This document shows, piece after piece, positions 34,096-42,661 of a stretch of DNA of 57,226 nucleotides. The position numbers and the translations under genes were made by a program. The notes under the pieces were generated by a model that made no database searches, was not told where the DNA came from, and saw only the letters and a list, made by a program, of their open reading frames with translations. Source of the stretch: an uncultured Lachnospiraceae bacterium (lineage in GTDB: Bacteria > Bacillota > Clostridia > Lachnospirales > Lachnospiraceae); the NCBI GenBank assembly GCA_958428365.1, contig CAUAFT010000017.1, positions 1-57,226 on the forward strand, written 5' to 3'. Position 1 is the stretch's first letter. The number at the start of each line of letters is the position of its first letter.

Positions 34096-35868
34096 ATGGA
34101 TTTTTTTGATTTATTGACGATGATAGGCGGATTAGCCTTATTCCTCTATGGAATGGATGTGATGGGAAGTGGATTGGCGAAGACTTCCGGAGGAAAAATG
34201 GAAAAGATTCTGGAAAAGCTCACATCTTCGCCACTGAAAGCAGTATTGTTGGGAGCAGCGGTGACTGCGGTCATTCAGTCTTCCTCAGCAACTACGGTTA
34301 TGGTAGTTGGATTTGTAAACTCCGGTATTATGAAACTGTCTCAGGCAGTGGGAATTATCATGGGAGCCAACGTGGGCACCACGGTCACTTCCTGGATCTT
34401 GAGTCTTACTGGAATTGAAAGCGGCAACTTCTTCGTTCAGTTGTTAAAACCGTCGTCCTTTGCGCCGATTCTGGCATTGATCGGAATCATAATTATGATG
34501 ATGGTAAAAGAGGGAAAGAAGAGGGATATTGCCTCCATTATGCTTGGATTTGCAATTTTGATGTTCGGAATGGATACTATGAGCAATGCGGTAAAACCAT
34601 TGGCAGACGTACCGGAATTTACGAATATCTTACTGGTGTTTACAAATCCAATTCTCGGTATGCTGGCGGGACTGGTGCTGACGGCGATCATCCAGAGTTC
34701 CTCCGCGTCCGTGGGTATCTTACAGGCGCTTTGTGCTACAGGAGCTATGAATTATGGAGTGGCTCTTCCTATTATTATGGGTCAGAATATCGGTACCTGT
34801 GTCACAGCTATGATCTCCTCCATTGGAGCAAAAAAGAATGCAAAGAGAGCCGCCCTGATCCATCTTTATTTTAATATCATTGGAACAGTGGTATTCATGG
34901 TGCTGTTTTATGCGGTCAATGCCTTTGTGCATTTTGAATTTTTAAGCGACGCTGCGTCTCCGGTGGGAATAGCGGTGATCCACAGTCTCTTTAATATTGC
35001 GGCGACTATTTTACTGCTGCCATTTGGAAAGGGTCTGGTAAAACTGGCGACTCTGACCATTCCGGAAACAGAGGAGGAGAGGGAGGAAGCCCTTCCCGAC
35101 GCTACAAAACTGCTGGATGTTCGTTTCCTGGAAAAACCGGCATTTGCAGTTGCCCAGTGTAAAAATGTAGGAACGGAGATGGCAGCCATGTCTCAGCGCG
35201 CCCTGGTGGCAGCGGTGGAGTCCATCACCGACTATGATAAAAAGAAGGTAAAAGAAGTCTTTAAGCTGGAAGAGATGATCGACCACTATCAGGACGAGCT
35301 TGGAACCTATCTGATGAAGTTAAGTGGAAAACCGCTCTCCGATGAGGATAACCGCACGGTATCCAATCTCTTCCACTGCATGGGTGATTTTGAGCGGATC
35401 AGCGACCATGCCCTGAATCTGGCGGAGACTGCCATGGAGATGCGGGCAAAGGAACTGGAATTTTCACCTAAGGCGAAAGATGAGCTTCTCACTTACGGGG
35501 AAGCAGTAAAAGAAATTATGGATCTCTCAGTGAAGGCATACGAGTCGGGAAGCATGGAGATTGCGGGTCAGGTGGAGCCTTTGGAAGAGGTGATCGACGA
35601 TCTGAATGTAAAGGTGAGAAATCACCATGTGAAACGGCTGCGGAAGGGAAAATGTACGATAGAGCTGGGATTGTCTCTTTCTGATATCCTGACCAATTAC
35701 GAGAGAGTCGCCGACCACTGTTCCAACATTGCGGTCTGTCTGATTCAGGTGGAAGAGGATGTGTTCGAGACTCACGAGTATTTAAATGAGATCAGGAAAA
35801 AAGATAATAAAGAGTTCCAAAATCTTTATCAGATGTACTATAATAAGTATCAAATAGGAAAAAAATAG
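34096..35868 (+). CDS. Na/Pi cotransporter family protein with C-terminal PhoU domain
   Basis: A protein of about 590 residues. The N-terminal part has two inverted repeats with the family QSSSATTVMVVGFVN and QSSSASVGILQAL motifs within eight or so helices. From about residue 350 a soluble PhoU-like domain follows, with FHCMGDFERISDHALNLAE and LTNYERVADHCSNIAV. The family moves phosphate with sodium (NptA/YjbB type); direction is uncertain. The ATG at 34096 has AAAGGAG; the frame extends 19 codons upstream without a site. It is followed by the phoP-like gene after 17 bp. Confidence 0.93.
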   Translation: MDFFDLLTMIGGLALFLYGMDVMGSGLAKTSGGKMEKILEKLTSSPLKAVLLGAAVTAVIQSSSATTVMVVGFVNSGIMKLSQAVGIIMGANVGTTVTSWILSLTGIESGNFFVQLLKPSSFAPILALIGIIIMMMVKEGKKRDIASIMLGFAILMFGMDTMSNAVKPLADVPEFTNILLVFTNPILGMLAGLVLTAIIQSSSASVGILQALCATGAMNYGVALPIIMGQNIGTCVTAMISSIGAKKNAKRAALIHLYFNIIGTVVFMVLFYAVNAFVHFEFLSDAASPVGIAVIHSLFNIAATILLLPFGKGLVKLATLTIPETEEEREEALPDATKLLDVRFLEKPAFAVAQCKNVGTEMAAMSQRALVAAVESITDYDKKKVKEVFKLEEMIDHYQDELGTYLMKLSGKPLSDEDNRTVSNLFHCMGDFERISDHALNLAETAMEMRAKELEFSPKAKDELLTYGEAVKEIMDLSVKAYESGSMEIAGQVEPLEEVIDDLNVKVRNHHVKRLRKGKCTIELGLSLSDILTNYERVADHCSNIAVCLIQVEEDVFETHEYLNEIRKKDNKEFQNLYQMYYNKYQIGKK

Positions 35869-35885
35869 GCAAAGCAGGTGATGAG

Positions 35886-36560
35886 ATGGCTCTAATCTAT
35901 ATTGTAGAAGATGATGTGAATATCCGTGAGATTGAAACATTTTCCCTGAAAAACAGTGGTTATACCGTGATGGATTTTGAATGTGCAAAGGATTTTTACC
36001 GCAGGCTTTCCGATAAGATCCCGGATCTGGTGATTCTGGATATTATGCTGCCGGATGAGGATGGAATGGAGATTTTACGAAAGCTGCGAAAAAATCCTGA
36101 GACGAAGAAGATCCCCATCATTATGGTGACGGCAAAGACCACGGAAATCGATAAGGTGAAGGGATTGGATTCAGGAGCCGACGATTATCTGACGAAGCCT
36201 TTTGGCGTGATGGAGCTGATTTCCAGAGTTAAGGCGCTTCTTCGCAGAAGCATGAATATGGATGAATCCAAGATCCTTACTCTGGGGGAGCTTTCCATAG
36301 ATAACGAAAAGCATATGGTAAGCGTGGATGGAGAACTCTGCGAGCTTACATACAAGGAGTTTGAGCTTTTAAAACTGATGATGCAGAACGCCGGAATTGT
36401 GTTATCCAGAGATGTGATTATGGAACGGGTCTGGGGCGTGGACTTTGAAGGAGAGTCCAGGACCCTGGATATGCACATCAAGACTCTGCGCCAAAAGCTG
36501 GGAGAGAGTGGAAAACGCATTAAGACGGTGCGCAATGTAGGTTATAGATTGGAGCAATAG
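35886..36560 (+). CDS. PhoP/PhoB-like response regulator (OmpR family)
   Basis: A 224-residue regulator. Receiver residues are the acidic cluster in IYIVEDDVN, phospho-acceptor Asp52 in LVILDIMLPDEDG, Thr in VTAKTTE and Lys in YLTKPFG. The C-terminal winged helix has LTYKEFELLKLMMQNAG and SRTLDMHIKTLRQKLGESGKRIKTVRNVGYRLE. The position after pst and the transporter, together with the phased boxes, supports a phosphate regulator. Confidence 0.9.
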   Translation: MALIYIVEDDVNIREIETFSLKNSGYTVMDFECAKDFYRRLSDKIPDLVILDIMLPDEDGMEILRKLRKNPETKKIPIIMVTAKTTEIDKVKGLDSGADDYLTKPFGVMELISRVKALLRRSMNMDESKILTLGELSIDNEKHMVSVDGELCELTYKEFELLKLMMQNAGIVLSRDVIMERVWGVDFEGESRTLDMHIKTLRQKLGESGKRIKTVRNVGYRLEQ

Positions 36561-36561
36561 G

Positions 36562-37893
36562 ATGAAGAAAAAGATCAATCTTCAGTTTATGGTGATTTCT
36601 GCGGTAGGTATTCTGTTAACACTCTGTTTATCTACCGTTATTTTTTATGAATTATTCAAGAGTGAGGTCATGGATGAGTTGGAGACCTACGCACATGTCA
36701 TCAAGGATACGGAGGGATACCGTAATCTTTCCGACGGGAGCTATGATCCCAGCGTGGACAATCTGCGTATCACGATCGTAAAGGAGGATGGAGAGGTTCT
36801 CTATGACAGCTATGCAGATGTGGAACAGATGGAGAATCATGCCGACAGGCAGGAGATCCAGCAGGCGTTAAAGAACGGGACGGGAAAGACCATCCGTAAT
36901 TCCGACACCATTAACAGGAGTACCTTTTACTATGCCGTCCTTTTAGAGAATGGAAGCGTCCTGCGTGTGGCAAAGGAAGCCGGAAGTATCTGGGGAATCT
37001 TTATACGGGTTGCTCCGGTGATCGCTGTTCTTGTGATCGCTTTGTTTCTTGTAAGTATGACTCTTTCCAATTTTCTCACCAAAAGCCTGATCTCTCCCAT
37101 TGAGCAGATGTCAAAGGACATGGATCATCTGGAAAATATCACGACTTACAAGGAGCTGATGCCCTTTATCAATACCATCCAACAGCAGCATGATAATATT
37201 TTAAAAAATGCCAGGATGCGCCAGGAGTTCACGGCGAATGTCTCCCATGAGCTGAAAACGCCGCTGACGGCGATTTCCGGCTATTCGGAGCTGATCCAGA
37301 ATGGTATGGCGAATGAGGAGGAGACTATTCGTTTTGCCGGGGAGATCCATAAGAGTGCAAAACGGCTTCTGACGTTGATCAACGATACCATACGTCTCTC
37401 TCAGCTTGACACCTCGGAGACGGAGCAGCAGGTCATCTATGAGGCGATCGATCTCTATAAGATTGCGGAGGATTGCGTGAACATGCTGAAAGTCTCCGCA
37501 GAAAAGCATAGTATTGACATTTCCATCCATGGAAGCAATGCATACTTAGAGGGAAATAAGGAAATGTTGGAGGAAGTGATCTATAATCTCTGCGACAATG
37601 CCATCCGCTATAATAATGAAGGAGGTAAGGTAGAGGTTACGGTAAAACCTATTAAGGGGAAAATCTATCTCTGTGTGGAGGACAACGGGATTGGAATATC
37701 GAAAGAACATCAGGAGCGGATCTTTGAACGTTTTTACCGGGTGGATAAGAGCCGTTCCAAGTCCACGGGAGGAACGGGTCTGGGACTCGCCATTGTGAAG
37801 CATATCATCCAGCAGCACGGGGCACAGATGCAGCTCACCAGTGAAAAGGGCAAGGGAACGAAGATCGAGATAGAATTTTCCAAGAGCAGATAG
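36562..37893 (+). CDS. PhoR-like sensor histidine kinase
   Basis: A 443-residue membrane kinase. Helices at about residues 8-29 and 150-172 enclose an extracellular domain of about 120 residues. The H box is FTANVSHELKTPLTAISGYSEL with His229; the ATP domain has NLCDNAIRYN, VEDNGIGI, ERFYRVDKSRSKSTGGTGLGLAIVKHI. The order is the usual PhoR-type without a clear PAS domain. It begins 1 bp after the regulator stop and ends the phosphate block at a terminator. Confidence 0.9.
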   Translation: MKKKINLQFMVISAVGILLTLCLSTVIFYELFKSEVMDELETYAHVIKDTEGYRNLSDGSYDPSVDNLRITIVKEDGEVLYDSYADVEQMENHADRQEIQQALKNGTGKTIRNSDTINRSTFYYAVLLENGSVLRVAKEAGSIWGIFIRVAPVIAVLVIALFLVSMTLSNFLTKSLISPIEQMSKDMDHLENITTYKELMPFINTIQQQHDNILKNARMRQEFTANVSHELKTPLTAISGYSELIQNGMANEEETIRFAGEIHKSAKRLLTLINDTIRLSQLDTSETEQQVIYEAIDLYKIAEDCVNMLKVSAEKHSIDISIHGSNAYLEGNKEMLEEVIYNLCDNAIRYNNEGGKVEVTVKPIKGKIYLCVEDNGIGISKEHQERIFERFYRVDKSRSKSTGGTGLGLAIVKHIIQQHGAQMQLTSEKGKGTKIEIEFSKSR

Positions 37894-37911
37894 ATCATAA
37901 AATAAGAATAG

Positions 37912-37957
37912 CAGGGACTCTTCGATAAAATTTATTCATCGAAGAGTTCCTTTTTTC
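37912..37957 (+). terminator. Terminator after the pho locus
   Basis: GGGACTCTTCGAT and ATCGAAGAGTTCC form a stem of about 13 bp with one G-U pair around an AT-rich loop, followed by six T. Confidence 0.88.
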
Positions 37958-37992
37958 ATTAAACTCTTTTTATTTTTTGTGCAATATTATGC

Positions 37993-38021
37993 TTGTTAAA
38001 ATAAAGAGAGTATGTTACATT
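37993..38021 (+). promoter_or_regulatory. Possible promoter of the Rpn-family gene
   Basis: TTGTTA (37993-37998), 17-bp spacer, TACATT (38016-38021). Both boxes are imperfect. Confidence 0.3.
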
Positions 38022-38126
38022 AATCTCGAATTACAAATCTAATTCACTTCTAGACGGGACATTCCCGTATCCAGCAGAAATTCTGCATTTATTCAAATTT
38101 TAAAATTTCATATAGGAGGACAATCT

Positions 38127-38954
38127 ATGGAAAAAGACAAAAGAAAAGGAAATTTACTGTCGGCGGAGTATCAGTTCAATTTAAGTGACTTTGCACTCTT
38201 TTTATCCGTCATGAAAAATAAGAGGGCGTATGAGTGTACACTCAGCATAATTTTGGAAGAGGAGATAGAACTTGAGACTGTTAAGGTGGAGCAAGTCATT
38301 CTGAATCAATCGGGAAAGCGCGCCATCCGTTTGGATGCCTGGGCGAAGAGTACAGATAAGCGGCAGTTCAATATGGAGATGCAGAATCGTACAAAAGATG
38401 ATGATATCCCAAAACGTTCCAGATACTACCAGGGGATGTTGGATACACCAATCTTAAAATCAGGAAAAGAGACGAAATACAGGGAACTTCCATCCACAGT
38501 TATCATCTTTATCACACAGGAGGATATCTTTAAAAAGGATTTGGCAAAATATACGTTTACAGAACAGTGTGAAGAGCTTCCGGGTCTTCATCTGGGAGAT
38601 GGTACAACTAAAATATTCTTAAATATGACGAGTAAAAATGGTTCCAAAGAGTTGGTAAGTCTGTTACAATATATGAAGGAAACCAATCTGGAAAATCCGG
38701 AAATTATCGTTAGAGATACAAGGATTCTGGAATTGGACAAGATTGTAACGGAAGTAAAGGAATCTGAAGAGTGGGAGGCGGTAGAGATGAACATTCTGGA
38801 AATTGGAATCGAAAGAGGAAAGCAAGAGATAATTAAAGAACAGATACGAAAAAAGCTGGCAAAAGGAAAGACAGTTCCGGAAATCGCAGAAGCCCTGGAA
38901 GAAGAGGAAAGTACTATTGAATCTCTGATTGAAGAGATTAAAGGGGAAGATTAG
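38127..38954 (+). CDS. Rpn family PD-(D/E)XK nuclease / transposase-like protein
   Basis: A 275-residue protein of the Rpn/TIGR01784 group (recombination-promoting nucleases once called putative transposases). The nuclease core is visible as RLDAWAKSTDKRQFNMEMQ (Asp, then E-x-Q), preceded by the N-terminal KRAYECTLSIIL helix. The C-terminal tail is a charged coil with KKLAKGKTVPEIAEALEEEESTIESLIEEI, a helix-turn-helix-like end typical for the family. No terminal inverted repeats of an IS are seen. AGGAGG precedes the ATG. Confidence 0.82.
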   Translation: MEKDKRKGNLLSAEYQFNLSDFALFLSVMKNKRAYECTLSIILEEEIELETVKVEQVILNQSGKRAIRLDAWAKSTDKRQFNMEMQNRTKDDDIPKRSRYYQGMLDTPILKSGKETKYRELPSTVIIFITQEDIFKKDLAKYTFTEQCEELPGLHLGDGTTKIFLNMTSKNGSKELVSLLQYMKETNLENPEIIVRDTRILELDKIVTEVKESEEWEAVEMNILEIGIERGKQEIIKEQIRKKLAKGKTVPEIAEALEEEESTIESLIEEIKGED

Positions 38955-38992
38955 TACAAAACAGGGAAATTAATAACATAATGAAATGAATT

Positions 38993-39058
38993 AAAAAATG
39001 CCATTCCATAACTTTGAGGTGTGAGGTGACTCCAAAAAGTTATGGAATGGCATTTTTT
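38993..39058 (+). terminator. Long perfect hairpin after the Rpn gene
   Basis: A 23-bp perfect stem (38993-39015 with 39036-39058) encloses a 20-nt loop. A and T runs end the two arms, so it can terminate in both directions. It is much longer than the other terminators here. Confidence 0.8.
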
Positions 39059-39154
39059 ACACCTATTTTACAGAGAATTTATTCAGGAAAAAAATGATAT
39101 TTACAGAGAGAAGGTATGATATCAGTGTGAAAAAAGAGACAGAGGAAAATAAAC

Positions 39155-40936
39155 ATGAATGAAAGAGAAGCAGATTTAGAACGAATTCTGGAAGAAAAAG
39201 ATATTTATTCCGTATTTCAGCCAATCATATCATTAAAAACCGGGGAAGTACTGGGATATGAGGCACTCAGCAGAATTAAAAATCCGGGTGTTATCCGGGG
39301 AATTGAAGAATTATTCGATATGGCAATTCTATATGAACGGGTATGGAAACTGGAAAAGCTCTGCCGTAAAAAAGCCTTCGAGAATTTCAGCAGGCAGAAA
39401 AACTATAGAAATAAAAAGCTCTTTGTGAACGTGAATCCAATCGTCATGAAGGACAAAAAATTCCGCATGGGATTTACGGACGAACACCTTCCTCAATATC
39501 AGATAGAAAAGGAAAATATCATATTTGAAATTACAGAGAAGGGCAACCCAAAGGATTTGGAGGGTTTCCAAAAGACAGTAGAACACTACAAAGGACAGAA
39601 TTATGCGATTGCCATGGATGATGTGGGAACCGGAAATTCCGGGCTTACCATGATTTGTGATATTTGTCCGGGATATTTAAAGCTGGATATGAAGTTAATC
39701 CGCGATATTCATAAAAACGATTTGAAAAGAGCCGTTGTCAACAGCATGGTGGAATTTTCAAAATCCACGGGTATCCAGTTAATCGCGGAAGGAATCGAAA
39801 CAGAAAAAGAATTGCGGACACTCATCCACCTGGGCGTACAGTATGGACAGGGATTTTTCCTCCAACGCCCAAATGAGCAGATTATCGAGATTGATAAGGA
39901 TTTGGTGGATAGCATCCGTACACTCTCCGGCGCCGATGTCAAGATCATAAAAAATATAGAAGAAAAGATGTTAGAGGGAGATGCGGAAATGACGATTGAG
40001 GACGGAATCGGCGTGATTGCCAAGCCGTGTCAGACCTTTTCCCCTGAAATTAAAGGGGACTTCATCTATGAATTTTTTCAGAAAAACCTCTGTGTTGCAG
40101 AAATCTGTATTGTGGACAAAGAGCAGCGTTTTATAGGCTGTATCACAAGGGCAAGAGCCATTGAAAAATTCGGCGGTCTCTATGGATATAGTCTGAACGC
40201 GAGAAAAAGCATCTCCGAGTTATTGGTGGAGGAGCCTCTGGTCGTGGACTGTGACCTCTCCATCGAAGCGGTCACTCGAATTGCCATGAACCGGCGTCCG
40301 AATCAACTCTATGATGCCATCATCGTCACAGGGAAAGACCGCTTTTTGGGCATTGTAACGCTCCGCGACCTTGTGCTTACCTTTATCAGCATACAGTTAA
40401 AAAAAGCAGAAGACGAGAATCCTCTGACCCGGCTTCCGGGCAACAGCGCCATTCAGCAGAAAATCAACAGAGTCATCCAGAGGAAGGACCCCTTTTCCAT
40501 TATGTATTTGGATATGGATAACTTCAAATCTTATAACGATGCCTATGGGTTTGGAAATGGAGATAAGATGATCTGTCAGATGGCAAAGAGCATTCAAAGT
40601 CAGGCGAAAAAAGAGGATTTCATCGGGCATATCGGAGGAGACGATTTTGTCATCATCACTTCTCATTGGGAGGTGGAGAGACTGCATCGACAGATTGTGG
40701 AGGATTTTCATAAAAACATTTGCACATTATATAATGAAAAAGACTGGAAAAGAGGATTTATCACAGCCAAGGGAAGAGATGGGATAGAAAAGGAATTTCC
40801 GATTGTTACAATCTCCACTTCTGTTATTTCGAATCAAAAGAAAAGACCAAAGGATACGGATGAGTTTTCTTTGCAGATTGCAAAACTGAAAAAAGAAAGC
40901 AAACACATAGCGGGAAATAGTTTTTTAATGATTTAG
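39155..40936 (+). CDS. EAL-CBS-GGDEF protein (cyclic di-GMP turnover)
   Basis: A 593-residue soluble protein. The EAL phosphodiesterase domain (about 10-255) keeps YEALSR (residues 35-40), FVNVNP, FEITEKG, MDDVGTGNSG, LKLDMKLI, IAEGIETEKEL and GQGFFLQRP, so it appears active. A pair of CBS repeats follows (about 275-410). The GGDEF cyclase domain (about 418-590) has MYLDMDNFKSYNDAYGFGNGD and an intact GGDDF at 494-498; the inhibitory-site pattern is KKED rather than RxxD. The order EAL first, GGDEF last is the reverse of the common form. GAGG precedes the ATG. Confidence 0.92.
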   Translation: MNEREADLERILEEKDIYSVFQPIISLKTGEVLGYEALSRIKNPGVIRGIEELFDMAILYERVWKLEKLCRKKAFENFSRQKNYRNKKLFVNVNPIVMKDKKFRMGFTDEHLPQYQIEKENIIFEITEKGNPKDLEGFQKTVEHYKGQNYAIAMDDVGTGNSGLTMICDICPGYLKLDMKLIRDIHKNDLKRAVVNSMVEFSKSTGIQLIAEGIETEKELRTLIHLGVQYGQGFFLQRPNEQIIEIDKDLVDSIRTLSGADVKIIKNIEEKMLEGDAEMTIEDGIGVIAKPCQTFSPEIKGDFIYEFFQKNLCVAEICIVDKEQRFIGCITRARAIEKFGGLYGYSLNARKSISELLVEEPLVVDCDLSIEAVTRIAMNRRPNQLYDAIIVTGKDRFLGIVTLRDLVLTFISIQLKKAEDENPLTRLPGNSAIQQKINRVIQRKDPFSIMYLDMDNFKSYNDAYGFGNGDKMICQMAKSIQSQAKKEDFIGHIGGDDFVIITSHWEVERLHRQIVEDFHKNICTLYNEKDWKRGFITAKGRDGIEKEFPIVTISTSVISNQKKRPKDTDEFSLQIAKLKKESKHIAGNSFLMI

Positions 40937-41085
40937 AACCGACAGAGGAACGTTTACATAAAGTAAAAGAAAAAGGATCATTTATGGGTATAAGAAATAA
41001 AATACTTTTTTGCTTTTACAACAAACCCTGTTTTTGCAGGAAATTGAAAGTAATACGTTCCTCCTGCCGGGAGGTAGAAAGATTC

Positions 41086-41736
41086 TTAAATAAAGAAATC
41101 TAAAAGTTCTTTAGGGGTATCTATAATGGTAGATGCTCCTTCTTTTTCCAAAAAGGCACGACCTTTAAATCCCCAGGCTACACTGATACAGTCCAGACCG
41201 GAGTTAGCGGCGGTCTGTAAATCCACCTCAGAATCTCCGACATAGACAGTACCGGAAGTCCCCTGTCCAAGTTCCTCTAAAGCCGTAAAAACCGTATCCG
41301 GTGCCGGCTTTTTGGAGACACCCGTCCGCTCTCCGATTGCCACCGAGATCATTCCGCTGAAAAAATCTGCGGCAAGCTCTTTTACAGCGGCATCGTTCTT
41401 ATTGGATACGATTGCCATCGGTATGTTTTTTTGATGAAGCTCCGCTAGAACCTCCATTATGCCAGGATAAGGAGCCGTCATCTCTTTACAGTGGGAAGTG
41501 TAATATGCTTTAAATTCTTCAAAGACTTCCTCGAATTTCGGATGATTAAGACCGTCGGGAATCGCCAGCTCTAAAAGCCTGCGAAGCCCATTTCCCACAA
41601 AGCTCTGCACTTCCGGCAGAGAGCGGGTGGGTAAATCGAATTTCGCCAGAGTATGGTTCAAAGCATTGGTTAAATCATCGATCGTGTTCAAAAGTGTTCC
41701 GTCTAAGTCAAAAATAACGGTTTGATATTGTTTCAA
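41086..41736 (-). CDS. HAD-family phosphatase (phosphoglycolate phosphatase-like)
   Basis: A 216-residue HAD hydrolase. Motif I is VIFDLDGTLLNT (Asp10, Asp12), motif II is AIVSNK, motif III Lys is in SKKPAPDTVF and motif IV is YVGDSEVDLQTAANSG. A four-helix cap follows motif I, as in Gph and pyrophosphatase PpaX. The start is TTG at 41736 behind AGGAGG. The substrate is not decided by sequence. It follows trmB by 48 bp. The 149 bp beyond its end (40937-41085) hold only a weak 39-codon frame. Confidence 0.88.
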   Translation of the reverse strand: MKQYQTVIFDLDGTLLNTIDDLTNALNHTLAKFDLPTRSLPEVQSFVGNGLRRLLELAIPDGLNHPKFEEVFEEFKAYYTSHCKEMTAPYPGIMEVLAELHQKNIPMAIVSNKNDAAVKELAADFFSGMISVAIGERTGVSKKPAPDTVFTALEELGQGTSGTVYVGDSEVDLQTAANSGLDCISVAWGFKGRAFLEKEGASTIIDTPKELLDFFI

Positions 41737-41784
41737 GTCAGGGACCTCCTTTGGTATGTCTGTAAATATGGTTTTTCATAGGTT

Positions 41785-42426
41785 TTATCCGTGGGTTGCG
41801 ATCAGCTTATGTATCGGATTGCCAAGAGCAGAGAATTTTTCCTCATATTCCGTCATAATATTTCCCTCATTTAAGACCGCATCGTGGTGTAGATCGAAGG
41901 TATGAGCAGTTAATGTCCATCCGGCTGCTTCCACTTCCTCCAAAGAAAAGGTGAATAAGTCCTGATTATCTGTCTTAAACTCCACCACACCCTTAGGTTT
42001 TAAGATCTCATCATATCGGGCAAAGAACTGACGGCTGGTCAGACGCCGTTTTGCATGGCGGTCCTTCGGCCAGGGGTCGGAAAAATTCAGATAGATCTTA
42101 TCTACCTCTCCCTTATCAAAAATCTCCGTAAGCGTCATGGCGTCAACACAGAGAAAACGAATATTTTCCAGAGGTTCCGCTTCCATTTTCTGTAAAGCAC
42201 GAAGTAATACGGATGAGTACCGTTCAATTCCTACATAATTGATATCCGAATGCTCTCTGGCAAGCTGCATCAAAAACTGTCCTTTTCCCATTCCAATCTC
42301 GATCTGAACAGGATGGTCGTTTCCAAATACTTCCCTCCAATGTCCCTTTTTTTCCGTCGGTTCCTGTATACAATAGGGGCTGCCTGCGATGGCCTCGTCC
42401 GCCCCCGGAATATTTCTAAGTCTCAT
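41785..42426 (-). CDS. trmB: tRNA (guanine46-N7)-methyltransferase TrmB
   Basis: A 213-residue SAM methyltransferase for m7G46 in tRNA. It has the SAM motif VQIEIGMGKGQFLMQLA, IERYSSVLLRALQKM and the family-specific YLNFSDPWPKDRHAKRRLTSRQFFARYDEIL, with VEFKTDNQDLFTFSLEE near the end. Length is normal. The HAD gene follows on the same strand. Confidence 0.96.
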   Translation of the reverse strand: MRLRNIPGADEAIAGSPYCIQEPTEKKGHWREVFGNDHPVQIEIGMGKGQFLMQLAREHSDINYVGIERYSSVLLRALQKMEAEPLENIRFLCVDAMTLTEIFDKGEVDKIYLNFSDPWPKDRHAKRRLTSRQFFARYDEILKPKGVVEFKTDNQDLFTFSLEEVEAAGWTLTAHTFDLHHDAVLNEGNIMTEYEEKFSALGNPIHKLIATHG

Positions 42427-42602
42427 AAAAATGCTCCTTGCGTTGATTTTGTGATTTTTTCATGTATGATTGGATCGGATGATTTACCGGAAGTGATTTT
42501 GCATATTCTATCCATGATCCCGCTCAATCCAAATACATTCTACATGAAATGAATGGGAAAAAAAAGAGTTATTAAAAAATTTTCCGGGGATGAAAAAATA
42601 AG

Positions 42603-42631
42603 TTGCGCCAAGTTCCCAAGCCGATTATACT
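42603..42631 (+). promoter_or_regulatory. Promoter of the D,D-carboxypeptidase gene
   Basis: TTGCGC (42603-42608), 17-bp spacer, TATACT (42626-42631), 31 bp before the start codon. Confidence 0.5.
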
Positions 42632-42661
42632 AATACATAGGGAAAATTTAGGAGAGAACAA

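Noticed and set aside
38127..39058. Rpn gene plus hairpin as a complete insertion sequence
   Set aside because: No matching terminal inverted repeats on both sides and no target duplication seen; the hairpin is on one side only.
40984..41103. 39-codon frame (starts MGIRNKILFCFYNK) between the GGDEF gene and the HAD gene
   Set aside because: Only a weak GGAT site, Cys-rich odd composition, and it overlaps the HAD gene end; not enough to call.
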